Shown here: in pieces, positions 31,408-42,899 of the stretch
How the letters are laid out: every line of letters starts with the position of its first letter
Numbering within the stretch: the first letter of the stretch is position 1
Origin: Absidia repens
Lineage: Eukaryota > Mucoromycota > Mucoromycetes > Mucorales > Cunninghamellaceae
Assembly (NCBI GenBank): GCA_002105175.1
Contig: MCGE01000001.1
Coordinates: 2,542,001 to 2,606,000, forward strand
Length of the DNA: 64,000 nt
Direction: 5' to 3'
The notes under the pieces: generated by a model
Database searches by the model: none
Seen by the model: only the letters and a program-made list of their open reading frames with translations
What the model was told of the DNA's origin: nothing
Position numbers and translations under genes: made by a program

Positions 31408-34400
31408 TTACATCACATCTTCAGTACCAGTATATTTGCCAACCGAGCCCATACTCATAATTTTAAAACCACCACCACCACCTTTAATGCGGACAATACC
31501 ATCCTGACTATCCACACCAATTAGTGATCCAAGTTCGCCCCGATGGTCGCCCAAAACAATCTTGACATTGTCCTTTTTGCTTGGTCGTACAGGTTCCATA
31601 GTATCAAATCTAACCTTGTCAACACGGTCATTGGTATCATAAACCTGAATACTACATGTCCTTGATCCATGGTGTACTGAGATGATGGATCCAATTTGTC
31701 CTACGTTTGCACCACCAACTGACTTGATCATCTTTATTTCGATTTCTTCAATGGGCCAATCACTTGAAGCATCTATTGAATTATATAAAAAGTGGTTAGA
31801 GAAGCCAAATTTTTCTTCTTCTTCCCTTATTCCCCTTCTCTCTGTGTCTCTCTCATTTTTTTGTTTTTGTTTACCTGGTTGTTCTTCTACATAGCCATAA
31901 TCACCACCACTTGGCATAAATGGAGTCTGAGCCTGAAGAGCGGCAGGAGTAGCAGGGATATAAGATCCAGGAGTAGGCGCACTCATCATGTGGGCGGCAG
32001 GTGTTGGTGCAGAAAGGGCAGCAGGCGTTGCAGGTACCAAACTGGCGCCTGGTGTGGGAGCACTATCGTATGGAGTAGCAGCATGATCATAAGGTGTTTG
32101 TGCAAAGTTGACAGCTGGTGTTTGTGGGTATGGCGCAGGAGAAGGAGCAATATGACCATAACTTGCCTAAATAATATAAAAATAAACGTAAGCATTTATC
32201 CTTTCTCGACTTTTCCCTTTTCCCTAATCCCCAAAAACTTACTGCAGGTGTTTGTGCTGTTGTATGCGCTGCTGGTGTAGGTGCAATATCGTTGTCATTG
32301 TATCGACTATTCCACATGGGTGTTTTGTTTCCAGAATAGCTATAACCAGGGGTCTTTGCACTACTACTGCTGCTATTACTACTATTCCACATTGGTGTTT
32401 TGCTACCCGAGTCCCATGCAGGTGTTTTTGAGCCATCTTGGAAAGCATGAGGGTTCGGGGTTTTGCTACCGACATCCCAAGCTGGTGTCTTTGATCCATC
32501 CATAGCATACGGGTTTGGTGTTCTTGCGCTTGAGTTCCAGGCAGGAGTCTTGGAGCCAGATAAGCCTTGATGCATAGGTGTCATCGCGCCTTCGCCATAA
32601 CGTCTTGGTGTTGCTGATGGTGCTGCAAATTCGTTGCGTGATGATCCAAATCCTTCATTACCATCCACAGCAGGACCAATAGTGCCACCTCGAGAATCGA
32701 CGAGAACCAGCTTCGCCTTGTCAACATTGATGATTTTACAGTTCGTATGGAGTTCCACTCTAGCCATTGTGTCAGTAGTGTCTTTGACAATGCCAAGATA
32801 ACCCTTGTGAGGACCTTGTGCAATTCGTACAGTCTTCGCCACTAAATTGTCTCGACCACCACGTCCACGACCATAGAATCCACCCCGAGTACCTCGCCCA
32901 CGACCTCGAGAATCCAAGCCTCCGCGACCATAGCCTTGAGCACCGTAAGGTTGTTGTTTTGATAAATCGACAGATTGTGACGACGACTAGGTGTTTGAAA
33001 TAATGAAAAATAACAACAAAAAGTAAGTCAAAAACTCATTCTACATGTGATAGTATGATGCAACTTACGGTTGATCTAGAGTTTTGTGTGGCAACATTAA
33101 CGACTTGTCGCGTAGGTACTACCCATACACCGAAGTTTTCAGCATTTTCCCGAGAGTGTAGAAATACCAGGTGTCGATAAAGGTGTAAAATGATACAGTT
33201 TCGTCGTTCGCCTCCTACTTCAAACACCGTATCTCCTGACCGAATGCTATTTCCCGCCGCATCCGTTGCTACTGCGCGATTGCTGTCTCTTTTGTTGGTG
33301 ATTTGATGAGGTTCTACTGTACGAATTTCGCCGTTTTGTGTGAGTACCTTGAATGAGTTGCGGTCTACTTTAGTGATGACACCGACCGTATGGAAACTAA
33401 CAGAAAAATACAAAAAAGCATGTAAACAAATGTAATATTTCCCATCCCCCCTTTTTTTTGTAAACTTACTCCAATTGTACCAGGTCATGTAATTCATAAT
33501 TTCCAATAGTAGTTTTTCCAAAAGAGACATCCATGGCTTCCCGTAAATCCTTTGCAAACACCTTGACTTCCTTGAGAGTAGCATCCGACAAAATAGTGAC
33601 AATATTTTCCTTGACATTGACAATCATCCCGCTTTCATCCTTGTACCGACCGTGGATCACCTTGACATGGTCACCTTCGTTGAATTGTTTTCGAATATGC
33701 TTTGGAGGGAAGGGAACTTGCTTCTTGAATCCATCGACGTTTAAAGAGACCAAAACGGAGGAGTCACTGACACTCACCACTGTACCAGTACTGTGTATCA
33801 AATCACCTTCAATCACTTCCACAGTATCGCCATTTTGGAATAAGGAGGATGCTTGTACGTCGTTGACCGATTGCACCGAAAGTGTCGCCAAATCCAATGT
33901 ACGATCGCCATCTTCAGGATTCAATTCACCATCACCAGCAAACTTTGCGATTTCGTCCAAAGAGGGGTTCACATTGCCAGTTTGTAAAGTTGCCACCTTC
34001 ATTCGCTTTTCCAAATAACCATCGCGGAAATGTTCGCCATTGAATACCCAGTACGGACCTTTCTTTTGTAGACTTGAGATAGTATGCTTGTCCAAACGTT
34101 CCGGGTTAAACATTTTTTGAGGAGGGCGGGAAGTTGCAGAGCTACCGGATGTTTTCTTGCGTTGCCCATATCCATCTTCATCACGTTGCGCTTCCAGATC
34201 CAGACGCGGCACCAGTTTGATTAACGCAGTGTCTTGAGCATCAGAAAGTTCCAAGATTTGACCAAGATCACCAGTATACTTTCCACGTTTGACTCGAATC
34301 CAGCCACCCATTGGGATATCCTTCTCTTTGCGTACGATGTTGATTGAATCCACCATTTCTTTGATTGGCACCAAATTGAGCGATGATTGATATACAAATG

Positions 34401-35346
34401 GAATATTGGCCAATGCCTATAAAAACAATACAAGAGACATTCAATAAATTGAAGCTGGAGTTTTTTTTTTTTTTTTTTTTTGCTGGACAAACTTACTTGT
34501 TGTACATGAGCTTGTCTTCTAGCTTCAATATAGATATACCCTTTCAACGAATCCTTGGAAAACGATGAGAATGTTTCCAAAGGGTTATCACTGTATTGTC
34601 GATCAAAATAGCGTTTCATCATACCAAAAATAATGTCCTTTTCCTTTCCAGGCTATACGAAAATGCCCATCAATATAAATAACAACAGGACATGTCAGTT
34701 CAGTATTGATTTGGAGTCCTGTCCTTTTTGTTTTACCTTGCATTTGACCACCCACAAGTTTGGATCACTAACACTAGGAAGCAATAGTTGTTGAGGAACG
34801 TCTTGGGATGTTTTAAAAGCCTGAGTCTTGCGTCCACCGTATTTCTTTGCGTAAAAAGCAGCCACTTCTTCATCGTCCATATCTTCCACTTCTCGTCGTC
34901 TTCGATCAAGGTCCAGGTGCCGTCGTTGAATGTCAGTAGCTGAGGGGAGTTCTCCCGTTTCTTCTTCAATGAATCCGTCTACAAAAAGGAGGAATCGATA
35001 CAAGAAAAGATTTAGTGTCTCGCAATGTCTTGATCCACGTCAAAATACAATTTTTCTTTTACTTACCTTCTTTTGAATAATCGTCGTCTTCTTCTTCTTC
35101 TTCCTCATCGTCGTCCACAATAGCCATTTCGTCGATGAAGGGATTGAATTTTCGTTTGGAAGGCCGCTGTAGAATGAAGAGATCAGTAAACATGAGGTAC
35201 CAGCATTTCCTATCCTCCTTTTTTTTTGGTTATCTTACCACTTCTTCATTGTCTTCGTCGTCTTCTTCATCGTCATCTTCGTCATCCATGGGATTGCCGT
35301 AGGGGACTTGTTCATGCATTTCTTCTTCGTTTCGTTTGCGAGCCAT
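31408..35346 (-). CDS. spt5: transcription elongation factor SPT5
   Basis: Partner of SPT4 (DSIF). It clamps RNA polymerase II and couples elongation to capping and processing. ATG at 35344-35346 ([20 protein letters not shown]), stop at 31408-31410, about nine exons, roughly 1,130 residues. It has an acidic N terminus, then the NGN domain ([39 protein letters not shown]). Several KOW motifs follow: [77 protein letters not shown], and a last [23 protein letters not shown]. The CTR holds several copies of a [16 protein letters not shown] unit, then TPAA/APTP repeats. The unit resembles the TPAWNSGSK nonapeptide of fission yeast, a Cdk9 target. An RG-rich patch ([17 protein letters not shown]) precedes the C-terminal KOW. 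Confidence 0.96.
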
Positions 35347-35850
35347 GGTTGGGAATAAAGGGCAGTTCAAAAAAAAAAAAAAAGTAATGAAAGAGTGAAA
35401 GAGATCTGCTTTTTGAAATATTTCGAAAGTTTGAAACTTTTTATAGACACCAAAAGAAAAAAAAAAGAAAACCGGATATTTTAAATTCCGCTTACGTCGT
35501 CGTCACTTTTTGAAACCAAAAAGAGCGCATGGCTCCTCTGCTATTGGCAAGAGCAACAAGCAGCATTTTGTGATCACTTTGGCGGTAGGAACATTTTTGT
35601 GAATATTGCAAGTGATCAAAATCTTGATACATCAGTACAAACACTATTGAAAGTGGGAGCGGCAGTCATATGCCTTGCTCTATGTGTTTATTTTTTGGTG
35701 CCTGTGAGCTTGACAAGAAAAAAAAGTGACTGGACGCGGGGAATGAATTTTGTTTTGAAAAAAAAGTTTATCAGCCTTTCGTTTCCAAGGTCATTTTTCC
35801 TTTCTCTTTTGTTTGTTAACGCCTTCCACACCCTTGATTATCCTAAAGAT
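35347..35850. promoter_or_regulatory. divergent promoter of SPT5 and the mitochondrial-type gene
   Basis: 504 bp between head-to-head starts, with A-rich leader tracts near 35368-35383 and 35455-35470. An open frame continues upstream of the chosen plus-strand start, with an in-frame ATG near 35743 giving a hydrophobic extension. I treat this as 5' leader, but it could be an N-terminal extension. Confidence 0.4.
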
Positions 35851-36714
35851 ATGTTACGAATCCAGTCTACTCGTTTTGGGCAACAATTACAACCTTTCTG
35901 GAGACAATCCTTGTTTGCTATTCGACAGGAATCTACTACCTCGACCTCATCTACCTCTGAACCTGTCAAGCAAGAAGCCAACAATGCTAAGCGACCTAGC
36001 CTTTCCCAACGACTCGGTGGTAGTGGTCGTGGTAAACTAATGGAATCCAGTGGACAAGAAAAGGATGTATTTGCCTCCTTTTTAGCTCAAGCACAAAAGA
36101 AACAACAACGACCTCGAAACAACAACAGACAACGACGTCCCAACCAAGGTCAACGGGAAGCAAAGCCTGGTCAATTCGATGACGCCGCCGAAGATACATC
36201 TGCTGCTGGAAAGCGATCTGCCAACAAACAACAACAACAGCAACAACGAAAACCAAAGCAACAACAAGCATCCGGTGAAAACAACAAACGTCAAGGAGGA
36301 CAACAACGTGACCGAAGACAGCGTCAAGATAAGAAAAAAGCTACATCTTACGGCGCGGGATCTACTTCAGGGCCCACACGACGTGCTACCACATTTATCG
36401 ACAAAGACATTGACTGGGCCTCTTTGAATCCTGTGGAATCGGTCATTCAAGAAACTGCCGATGCCACTGTAGGTGACAATGTTACCATCGACAAGGAACA
36501 GCAACAGCAACTGGAAAAGGAAGTGAACGCTGGTGATTACACTCGTTTCCTGTCAATGGGTGAATCCATCCAATGGCCTGGTAATTTGGATACTCGTGGA
36601 CTGGAATCTTTGGTAGGTAGCAATGCTTCATATGGCTTGGATGAGAAGATGACCTTCTTGGCTACTGTGGCAAAAGCATCTAGTGTTGGCGGTGCCGCTG
36701 TTGTGAAAAAATAG
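35851..36714 (+). CDS. putative mitochondrial protein, unknown function
   Basis: Single-exon frame of 864 nt (287 residues) from ATG at 35851 (MLRIQSTRFGQQLQPFWRQS) to TAG at 36712-36714. The N terminus is basic, Ser/Gln-rich and free of acid, as in a mitochondrial presequence. The middle is strongly basic and low complexity (QKKQQRPRNNNRQRRPNQGQ, polyQ runs), suggesting RNA binding. The C-terminal third is ordered and acidic: FIDKDIDWASLNPVESVIQE, VNAGDYTRFLSMGESIQWPG and GLDEKMTFLATVAKASS. It may be a mitoribosome-associated protein, but I recognise no family. It is one of the few intronless genes in the window. Confidence 0.7.
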   Translation: MLRIQSTRFGQQLQPFWRQSLFAIRQESTTSTSSTSEPVKQEANNAKRPSLSQRLGGSGRGKLMESSGQEKDVFASFLAQAQKKQQRPRNNNRQRRPNQGQREAKPGQFDDAAEDTSAAGKRSANKQQQQQQRKPKQQQASGENNKRQGGQQRDRRQRQDKKKATSYGAGSTSGPTRRATTFIDKDIDWASLNPVESVIQETADATVGDNVTIDKEQQQQLEKEVNAGDYTRFLSMGESIQWPGNLDTRGLESLVGSNASYGLDEKMTFLATVAKASSVGGAAVVKK

Positions 36715-37335
36715 ATTAGTTTATCAACCCTCATCCCCTCCCCTTCTCTATCTTCGTTTACTATTATGCATTCCTTTTTTTTTTTTTTCCCTTTGCCCTC
36801 TGCCCCTCCCCATCCCATACTCTGTTAGAAATAGTCCATATTCCATTTTACATTCAATTGAAACACTTAATAAAAAAAAAGTTTTATGTCCAACTGTTGT
36901 CTTATTGTATATGTTTTTGTCCCATCCCCCCTTTAATGAATGCGGTATTACCTAAATAAATCATTGAAGTAGGTCCTGCCACAAATGTCTTTGATAAAAT
37001 ATAATTGCAGGACGATTTTGATTGATGTGGTTCTAATGGGATATGAAGACAAAAAGGGAACCAGATTTTTTTTTTTATTGATGGGATTTGATGATAAAAA
37101 TATTACTACAAAAATTAAAGTGGCCATGTCAAAAATATCATTGGTAAATAATTTGTAGGAAGGTTTTTATTGATTCGATTTTGATAAAAACAAAAAAACA
37201 AAACTGCAGGTAGATTTTATTGATGGGATATGTAGATAAAAAAATGCAAATAGTTTTTTATTGATGGGATGTGCAGGTAAAGATAATCATATACTACGCT
37301 GTGCTATGCTATGTATGATGCAATAACTAAATTAT
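36715..37335. other. intergenic region downstream of the mitochondrial-type gene
   Basis: 3' UTR with a pyrimidine-rich tract, then the imperfect repeats described separately. No gene seen. Confidence 0.5.
37010..37290. repeat. imperfect short tandem repeats (TTTTATTGATGGGAT unit)
   Basis: Four to five degenerate copies of a unit reading about TTTTATTGATGGGATNTG followed by AGATAAAAA. Copies lie near 37015, 37066, 37163, 37213 and 37254, with 40-95 bp spacing. They sit between the 3' ends of two convergent genes. Confidence 0.65.
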
Positions 37336-39479
37336 TCAACTATTTTCGTTCACATACGTTCGCCGGATTCGTTTCATTTGCGGACTGGTGCCATCATCAT
37401 CATCGTCCCCATTATCCTCGTCATCCGTGTCATCCCTTCGTTTGTTGAATAAAGCACTTATAGATTCTATTGCCCCTAGAGACTCTGCTGTGTACTCCTT
37501 GGTTGGTGATCTTCCTCGTCCAATACGGTATGGTATCGTGGCTAGACAGATAATAACAAAAAGGTCAACAAATGATATTTCCTCCCCCGCCTCTTTGCGC
37601 ACAAGCAAAATTTTACCTGATGATATCAATGAAATTGTACCTGGGGCTTTCCCATTGATAACCTGTGGTTCCCCTGATCGATCAACTTGCCGCGCCACCC
37701 GCAATTCATCGAAGCTGATAGGCTTGATAGGCCCAGAAGGTCCCAAACAATCAGTGAGAGCAGCAATAGTTTCTGGATTGCCAGCAGAATCCTCTGCTTT
37801 AATATAATCGTTCTCCATGTTGTGATATCGAGATGTGAGGATGGTAACGTGTCGTTCCGGATCGATGACGCCATGATTATGTAGATGTAAGGAAGAAGAC
37901 GATGAAGGCATGTTTGATAGTGATCTATGGAGTCGGGAGTTTGTGGTGGTGCTGTGATCATATTGTTGCTGAGAATGTCGTCTATCTGATTGCATCGTTT
38001 TCGTTGTCCCAGTAAAATGGTTTATAGAAGGGTCATCTTTACTGTTGTCCATTTCCATTCGTTTCGGATGTTCTGGTGTATCGCGTGATGATGCTATGTG
38101 TGTTGCTTGTGGTGGAGGGGCCTATAGAAGAAATAAAGACGATAGAGTGTACACATTAATCCCACTTCAAAAATAGAATAAAAATGACGTTACTTACATC
38201 GTCCCGAAACACATCAATTTTGGGTATAGAGGGTCGTGTCACAAGTGTTGATTTCTGTGGTAACTTGGCACCGGCAAATGATTCCACGGGGACTGCATTC
38301 TCCTGGCGTTTTCTTGAAAAGGCAGATGCAGACCTATCTGGTACTGATGATGCTGTTGTAGTTGGTGGAAAAACACTATCCAATGATGACGGTAACACTC
38401 GACTTGGAGAAGGTGATATTGAGGTGGCAGGTTCTTCGTCTTGGTCCGCAAAAACTTGAAATTTCATCGGTCCGCGTTGTTGTGTTGTTGATGATAAAGT
38501 TGTAGGTGTAGGTACTGTAGTTGCTGATACTGATGATGACGATGATAACGATGAATTCCCAAAAGAACGCCGTGATGAGGAGCTATTAGAAGTGATATGG
38601 TTTGATCCTGAAGTTGTTGCTATTGAGGTGTTTTGCATGTTGTTGAATATGTTTTGGGGCATTGACTGCGCATGCCGAGAATGAAGTTTGTGACCAAGTA
38701 TTGTTCGTTCGCCTGTGCGATGTAGCGATTGCATTTGCTGTTGGGTTGGTGTCGCCAGTTCCTGTAGTTCCCCTAGTCTGCGTTCAATACGGGCGTTATA
38801 ATGTTCCAAGTGACGTTCCAGTCGTCGAATGGGCTGTGCAAGTCGTTTGATACCCGTCTCCAAAACATGGCGCGCCTCCTTATATCTATTAAAGAAAAAT
38901 ACATGGCAGTGAGTATACTGTTTTGAAACTCTTTACTTGATCAATACTGTGTACTTACTTTTCCCGACTTTCGAATAAAATTGAGTATTGTTCATAAAAT
39001 AAAGCCAAGTTTTGCCCAATACCTTTTTTTGCGAGAAAGACAAACACATCCTTGGCATCGTCCACACATTTTGCGTATTCCAACCAGCACTTGAGATAGC
39101 GAGGGTCTGATGTATACCGCGGATCATCCTTGAATGCATGCGACGCTTGTTGTAAAAGATCCACTAATTGAGATTCGTGATTATTGCCTTGCGGGAAAGT
39201 TTGTAAAGTCCACTGTAAATGTCGTACATATACTTCTAGAGGATCATCCATATCGTCCAATTGTTCTAGTTCCTTGGCAAAGCTAGCGCGTACCTGTTCA
39301 ATCATGGATTGTCTTTCTTCATCGGTTTGCTGAGAGAGAGTAACTAGAGTATGCGCACGCCGACCGCCTTTTAACGGTTGAATGTTTTCAAGATTGCTTC
39401 CAAAATCTTCAAGTTTGGGTATCGATAGTAGGAGTCTTTGCCGTTCTGTTTCATCAAGCACTTTTGACTGAAGAGACAT
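37336..39479 (-). CDS. mad3: Mad3/BubR1-like spindle checkpoint protein
   Basis: A member of the mitotic checkpoint complex that inhibits Cdc20-APC/C. ATG at 39477-39479 (MSLQSKVLDETERQRLLLSI), stop at 37336-37338. The N-terminal Mad3/BUB1 homology region has ENIQPLKGGRRAH, DPLEVYVRHLQWTLQTFPQG, DPRYLKCWLEYAKCVDDAKD, VFVFLAKKGIGQNLALFYEQ and YSILFESREKYKEARHVLET. A long Ser/Thr-rich middle follows. Near the C terminus ISFDELRVARQ and YTAESLGAIESISALFN resemble the Bub3-binding (GLEBS) region. There is no kinase domain, so it is Mad3-like rather than Bub1-like. The position where Mad3 proteins carry KEN box 1 reads LEN (NLENIQPL), and a later KRQENAVP reads QEN. About six exons, roughly 620 residues. 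Confidence 0.88.
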
Positions 39480-39656
39480 TTCCAAGCAAATTAAGATAAA
39501 GTATTAAAGCGAAGAAAATAAATAAGACCAAGAGCCAAAAAATAAAAAAAGAGAAGCCGCAAGAAAAATGACTTTTATTCAAAGGCCGATGGGCAAAAAA
39601 AAAAAGAAAAATTCTATAATCTATGCGCGTCCTAAATATTCATAAAATCTAAAATC

Positions 39657-41168
39657 TAAGGTACATTTTTCAAAATCGTTGGCCTAAGGACAGCCATCAC
39701 CATCGGTAAAGATTCCTAAATGAAAATAAAAAACGTAAAAGCAACAAATGGTCTCCGTGGTCAGTTAAGAGTCCATTCATGTGTCCATATTTCTTTTCCC
39801 CACTTACCTCCAGTCTGAGATATCTTGTTCCAATATTTTGCCCGGGGTTCAAAAACAGGTCAAAGATTTCAGCAGCATCGTCAGAACCAACCTTAAGATC
39901 TTCGTCCGCTTCTATTGCCTCTTCTAATCCACCGCCTGGAGCACCGAAAGCCACCAAAAGGTGCCTATTGAAAAGGTATAATGTTAATATATATATATAT
40001 CTACTTTTCGATGTAGTTTCTCATTTTCTATATCTCTTTACTTACTTGAAGGATGCCTTGGGTTTCGATGAAGTCGCATATATATCTTGTCCTGACTTAT
40101 CACTGACACCAATGGTACAGTCATAGCCATCCTACCAAAAATAAAACGTTAGCCTTCTGGTTCCACCTTTATCTTTTTATTTTTCACTTACATTGTAAGG
40201 TGATTCAGTAATGACCCTGGAGAACGAAGATGCCAATCTAATATTATAACCCCAATACAAACCTGCCTTTTCCCTTGGTGTTTTGGGGCTTACAATCGTC
40301 GCTGAAAGCGGCGTTTGTCCTTTTCTTGTATCCTTTGCCGCCACAGGTGATGCCAAATCCAAAGTCACCCGAACACCAGGTTGTAATAATCGATCCACCT
40401 TCGCTCGTCGAAAACAGCCGATATCCACTAAAGAGCCACCTTCCTTGTGATAAGTTCCAACTGTTACACCTTCTCTATAGATCGTCATGTCTTCCATACT
40501 GGGATGATGTGGCACTTCGAGCCTAGGTAATAAACCTATACAAAAATCAGTAAACGGTCATTTGTTAGTGGGCTGTATATTGTTCAAAGGGAAGTATTTA
40601 CCTGCAGCCTTCAAATCCTCATGGAAGGGAACCAAAGTTTTGCGCATATATTGAGGAGTTTCCATGTGTTGAAAGACACGGGCCAAAAACAAGTTTGGAT
40701 TAATTTTTTGGTTGGACGTAGTATTGTTGGAGGAGGATCGATCTTCGTAAATCACAATTTCATCTACATTATTGATGGCCAAAGTGCGTGCAATCTATAT
40801 ATAAAAGATGGGCTGGTTGAGAAGATCTGGTAGTTTGAAAAGGAACTAGTATCAATAGATAATTCTTACCTGTCCTGCAAGGATCGTCTTTAAGTCTAGA
40901 GTAGGGCAAGCATCAATGATACTACAAGGAATAGCCACACTGACAGTATATGTTCGTGGTTTACCAGCAGTAATGGACTTGTGCGATGCAGATTGATCTT
41001 GAGTTGAAGTCTTTTGCTGTTTTCCCGGTCGTTGTCGATCATAGTCAGGCCCGGATAAAAATTGATTGTCAAATGACTTTGTTTGTTTTCTCTAAGAAGA
41101 AAACATATATTTGAGTAAGTGTCAACTTTTTCTGAATTATCATTGCCTACCTTCTTTTGATCAACCAT
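39657..41168 (-). CDS. SPOUT-domain RNA methyltransferase (SPOUT1/C9orf114 family)
   Basis: ATG at 41166-41168 (MVDQKK, then RKQTKSFDNQFLSGPDYDRQ), stop TAG at 39657-39659. The family core is YTVSVAIPCSIIDACPTLDL, then KTILAGQIARTLAINNVDEI with VIYED, then NPNLFLARVFQHMETPQYMR and KTLVPFHEDLKAAGLLPRLE. Later blocks are YREGVTVGTYHKEGGSLVDI, GLYWGYNIRLASSFSRVI, KHLLVAFGAPGGGLEEAIE and NPGQNIGTRYLRLEESLPMV. The last parts form the SPOUT knot: the GAPGGGLEEA loop and the final IGTRYLRLEES resemble the SAM-binding trefoil. The human relative (CENP-32) is an RNA methyltransferase linked to centrosomes and spindles; the exact RNA target is not readable here. About seven exons, roughly 390 residues. 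Confidence 0.88.
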
Positions 41169-41574
41169 GTCGTAAAAAAATAACTGACAAAAAACAAAAA
41201 TTCTTTAATCGAGTTTTTCTTGGTTAACGACCACAAATTAAAATGCCGCCGGAGGCTGAAAAAAAAGTCGAAAAACCTAAAGGCATAATGAGACGTCAAT
41301 TTGCAGTGACAGAAGAGGATCATTAAAATTTCTACAATAGCGGATTGGGGCAGCCGCATTTTATAATCAGATAAGTAATACAAAATCCTTCAGTTAGGGA
41401 AACAAGAAGATACAGCCGTGACGGTAAGCAAAAATTAAAACCAGTGTAGTTTTAGATGAAGTTAGACACCACGCATCATCTTGCTACTTTTTGCTTATCC
41501 ATATGGGGACTCAACTGACTAGTTTTTTTTTTTACTACACATGTGCACATGTGCAAGAAATAAAATTAATGAAA
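41169..41574. promoter_or_regulatory. upstream region of the SPOUT gene, with a 16-bp palindrome
   Basis: The promoter side of the SPOUT gene lies next to 41169. At 41538-41553 the sequence CACATGTGCACATGTG is a perfect palindrome made of two CACATGTG half-units, each holding an E-box-like CATGTG. No coding region seen. Confidence 0.45.
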
Positions 41575-42605
41575 TTAATGGATATTATATGTCCTGTCTA
41601 GTGGAGGTTACTCTAGTCGTATGGTCTAGGTTAGCTGATATGAGTAGATGAGCAGAGTTCACCCACTATGACTACTCGTCCCCCCCCGTGACCCAGGAAC
41701 TGGTTGGAAATCTCAAATTACTTTGTATCAAAGATAGATATAGACCTGCTGCACCAATCATATAAATAATCTAGGCCGTCGCAATAAAGCATTTTGCACA
41801 ACTTTCTAGCTTATCTATGGCTATGCCCTCACCTTCCGAGCCTAGAGACTGCTTCACAGCTCCAGACCACTTAATATGAAACATAACCGTTTTCGAGAGC
41901 AAGTGTTTGGCAGGACTCTCACAAAATAACTACAATAACAACATCATTTATTATACGATGAGTCTGAGTATGATTCTCAAAAAGGCATGTTTTATTGAAG
42001 CATTTGATAGATACTAAAACTAATGGAGAGGGGTTCATTGTAGGAAGGGATTTAATGGACGGATCTACTGGAGGAACAATGAGGGAGATTAATGTGACAT
42101 TGGAAGAAGGGTCGGCGCTAATTTAAAAAACAAAATTGTACAATGGGGAGCTGATACACTGTACAAGGCGTGAGAAAGACTAAAGAGATTTCCGTTACTG
42201 AAGCACAATTGCGGTCAACACTAGTCAAAAAGCGTGCTGGTTTTAAAAAAATGGATCTATTATACATGGCATGAGTGAGACTAATGGGATATTTTTCATT
42301 GAAGCATGTAAATATGTTTTATTCAGATGTATAGAAGATCTATGAACAAAACTGATACTAAACTAGGCTAATGAAGATGCGAAAGTCATCTAATTGTTGT
42401 TCTAAATCCTGAATCCAAGATGAATGAGTTTCCCCATGCATCTTGTAATCCCTGATCTGAAAGCCCTTCTAAACTAGTCCTGGCACTAATCTAAGATTAC
42501 GATAGCTTCAAAGAAGTTGAATGGTGAAGAGAAAAAAGAAAGAAAGTGAGAGTGAAAAAAAAATGGCAGTAAATAAATATTCACGTGGGCGGGATTTGAA
42601 CTATA
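41575..42605 (+). repeat. dispersed repeat family, copy E (longest)
   Basis: Starts with TATTATATGTCCTGTCTAGT, shared with copy D. It continues with GCAAGTGTTTGGCAGGACTC, GGCATGTTTTATTGAAGCAT, AGATACTAAAACTAATGGAG, and two sub-units about 100 bp apart (CACTGTACAAGGCGTGAGAA near 42170 and TACATGGCATGAGTGAGACT near 42260). These are followed by CAAGATGAATGAGTTTCCCC, CATCTTGTAATCCCTGATCT, CCCTTCTAAACTAGTCC, an AG-rich tract and CACGTGGGCGGGATTTGAAC at about 42583-42602. Noncoding. A second conserved block follows at 42900. Confidence 0.82.
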
Positions 42606-42899
42606 AATTGGCTCCTCCAGGCGATTCAATTTTGATGAATACATAAAAGGAACCCTCCGTTTTTTTCACTGCAAACAACTCCATGAAACTTCATCATATT
42701 GGTTCTATTATAATGACAGTAATATCTGATATTCAACAATGACATTTCTGTTGTTCTCTTCTTTTGCTAACTTTGGAGTCAAAGATAAAGTCGTGGTTTA
42801 GTTTACGCCTTCACCGTAGAATAGATTGTCACTCTTCGGAATAACTCACCCTCCATGATTGTACTCGCTTATACGACGCTATGATTATTTTATAACTAA

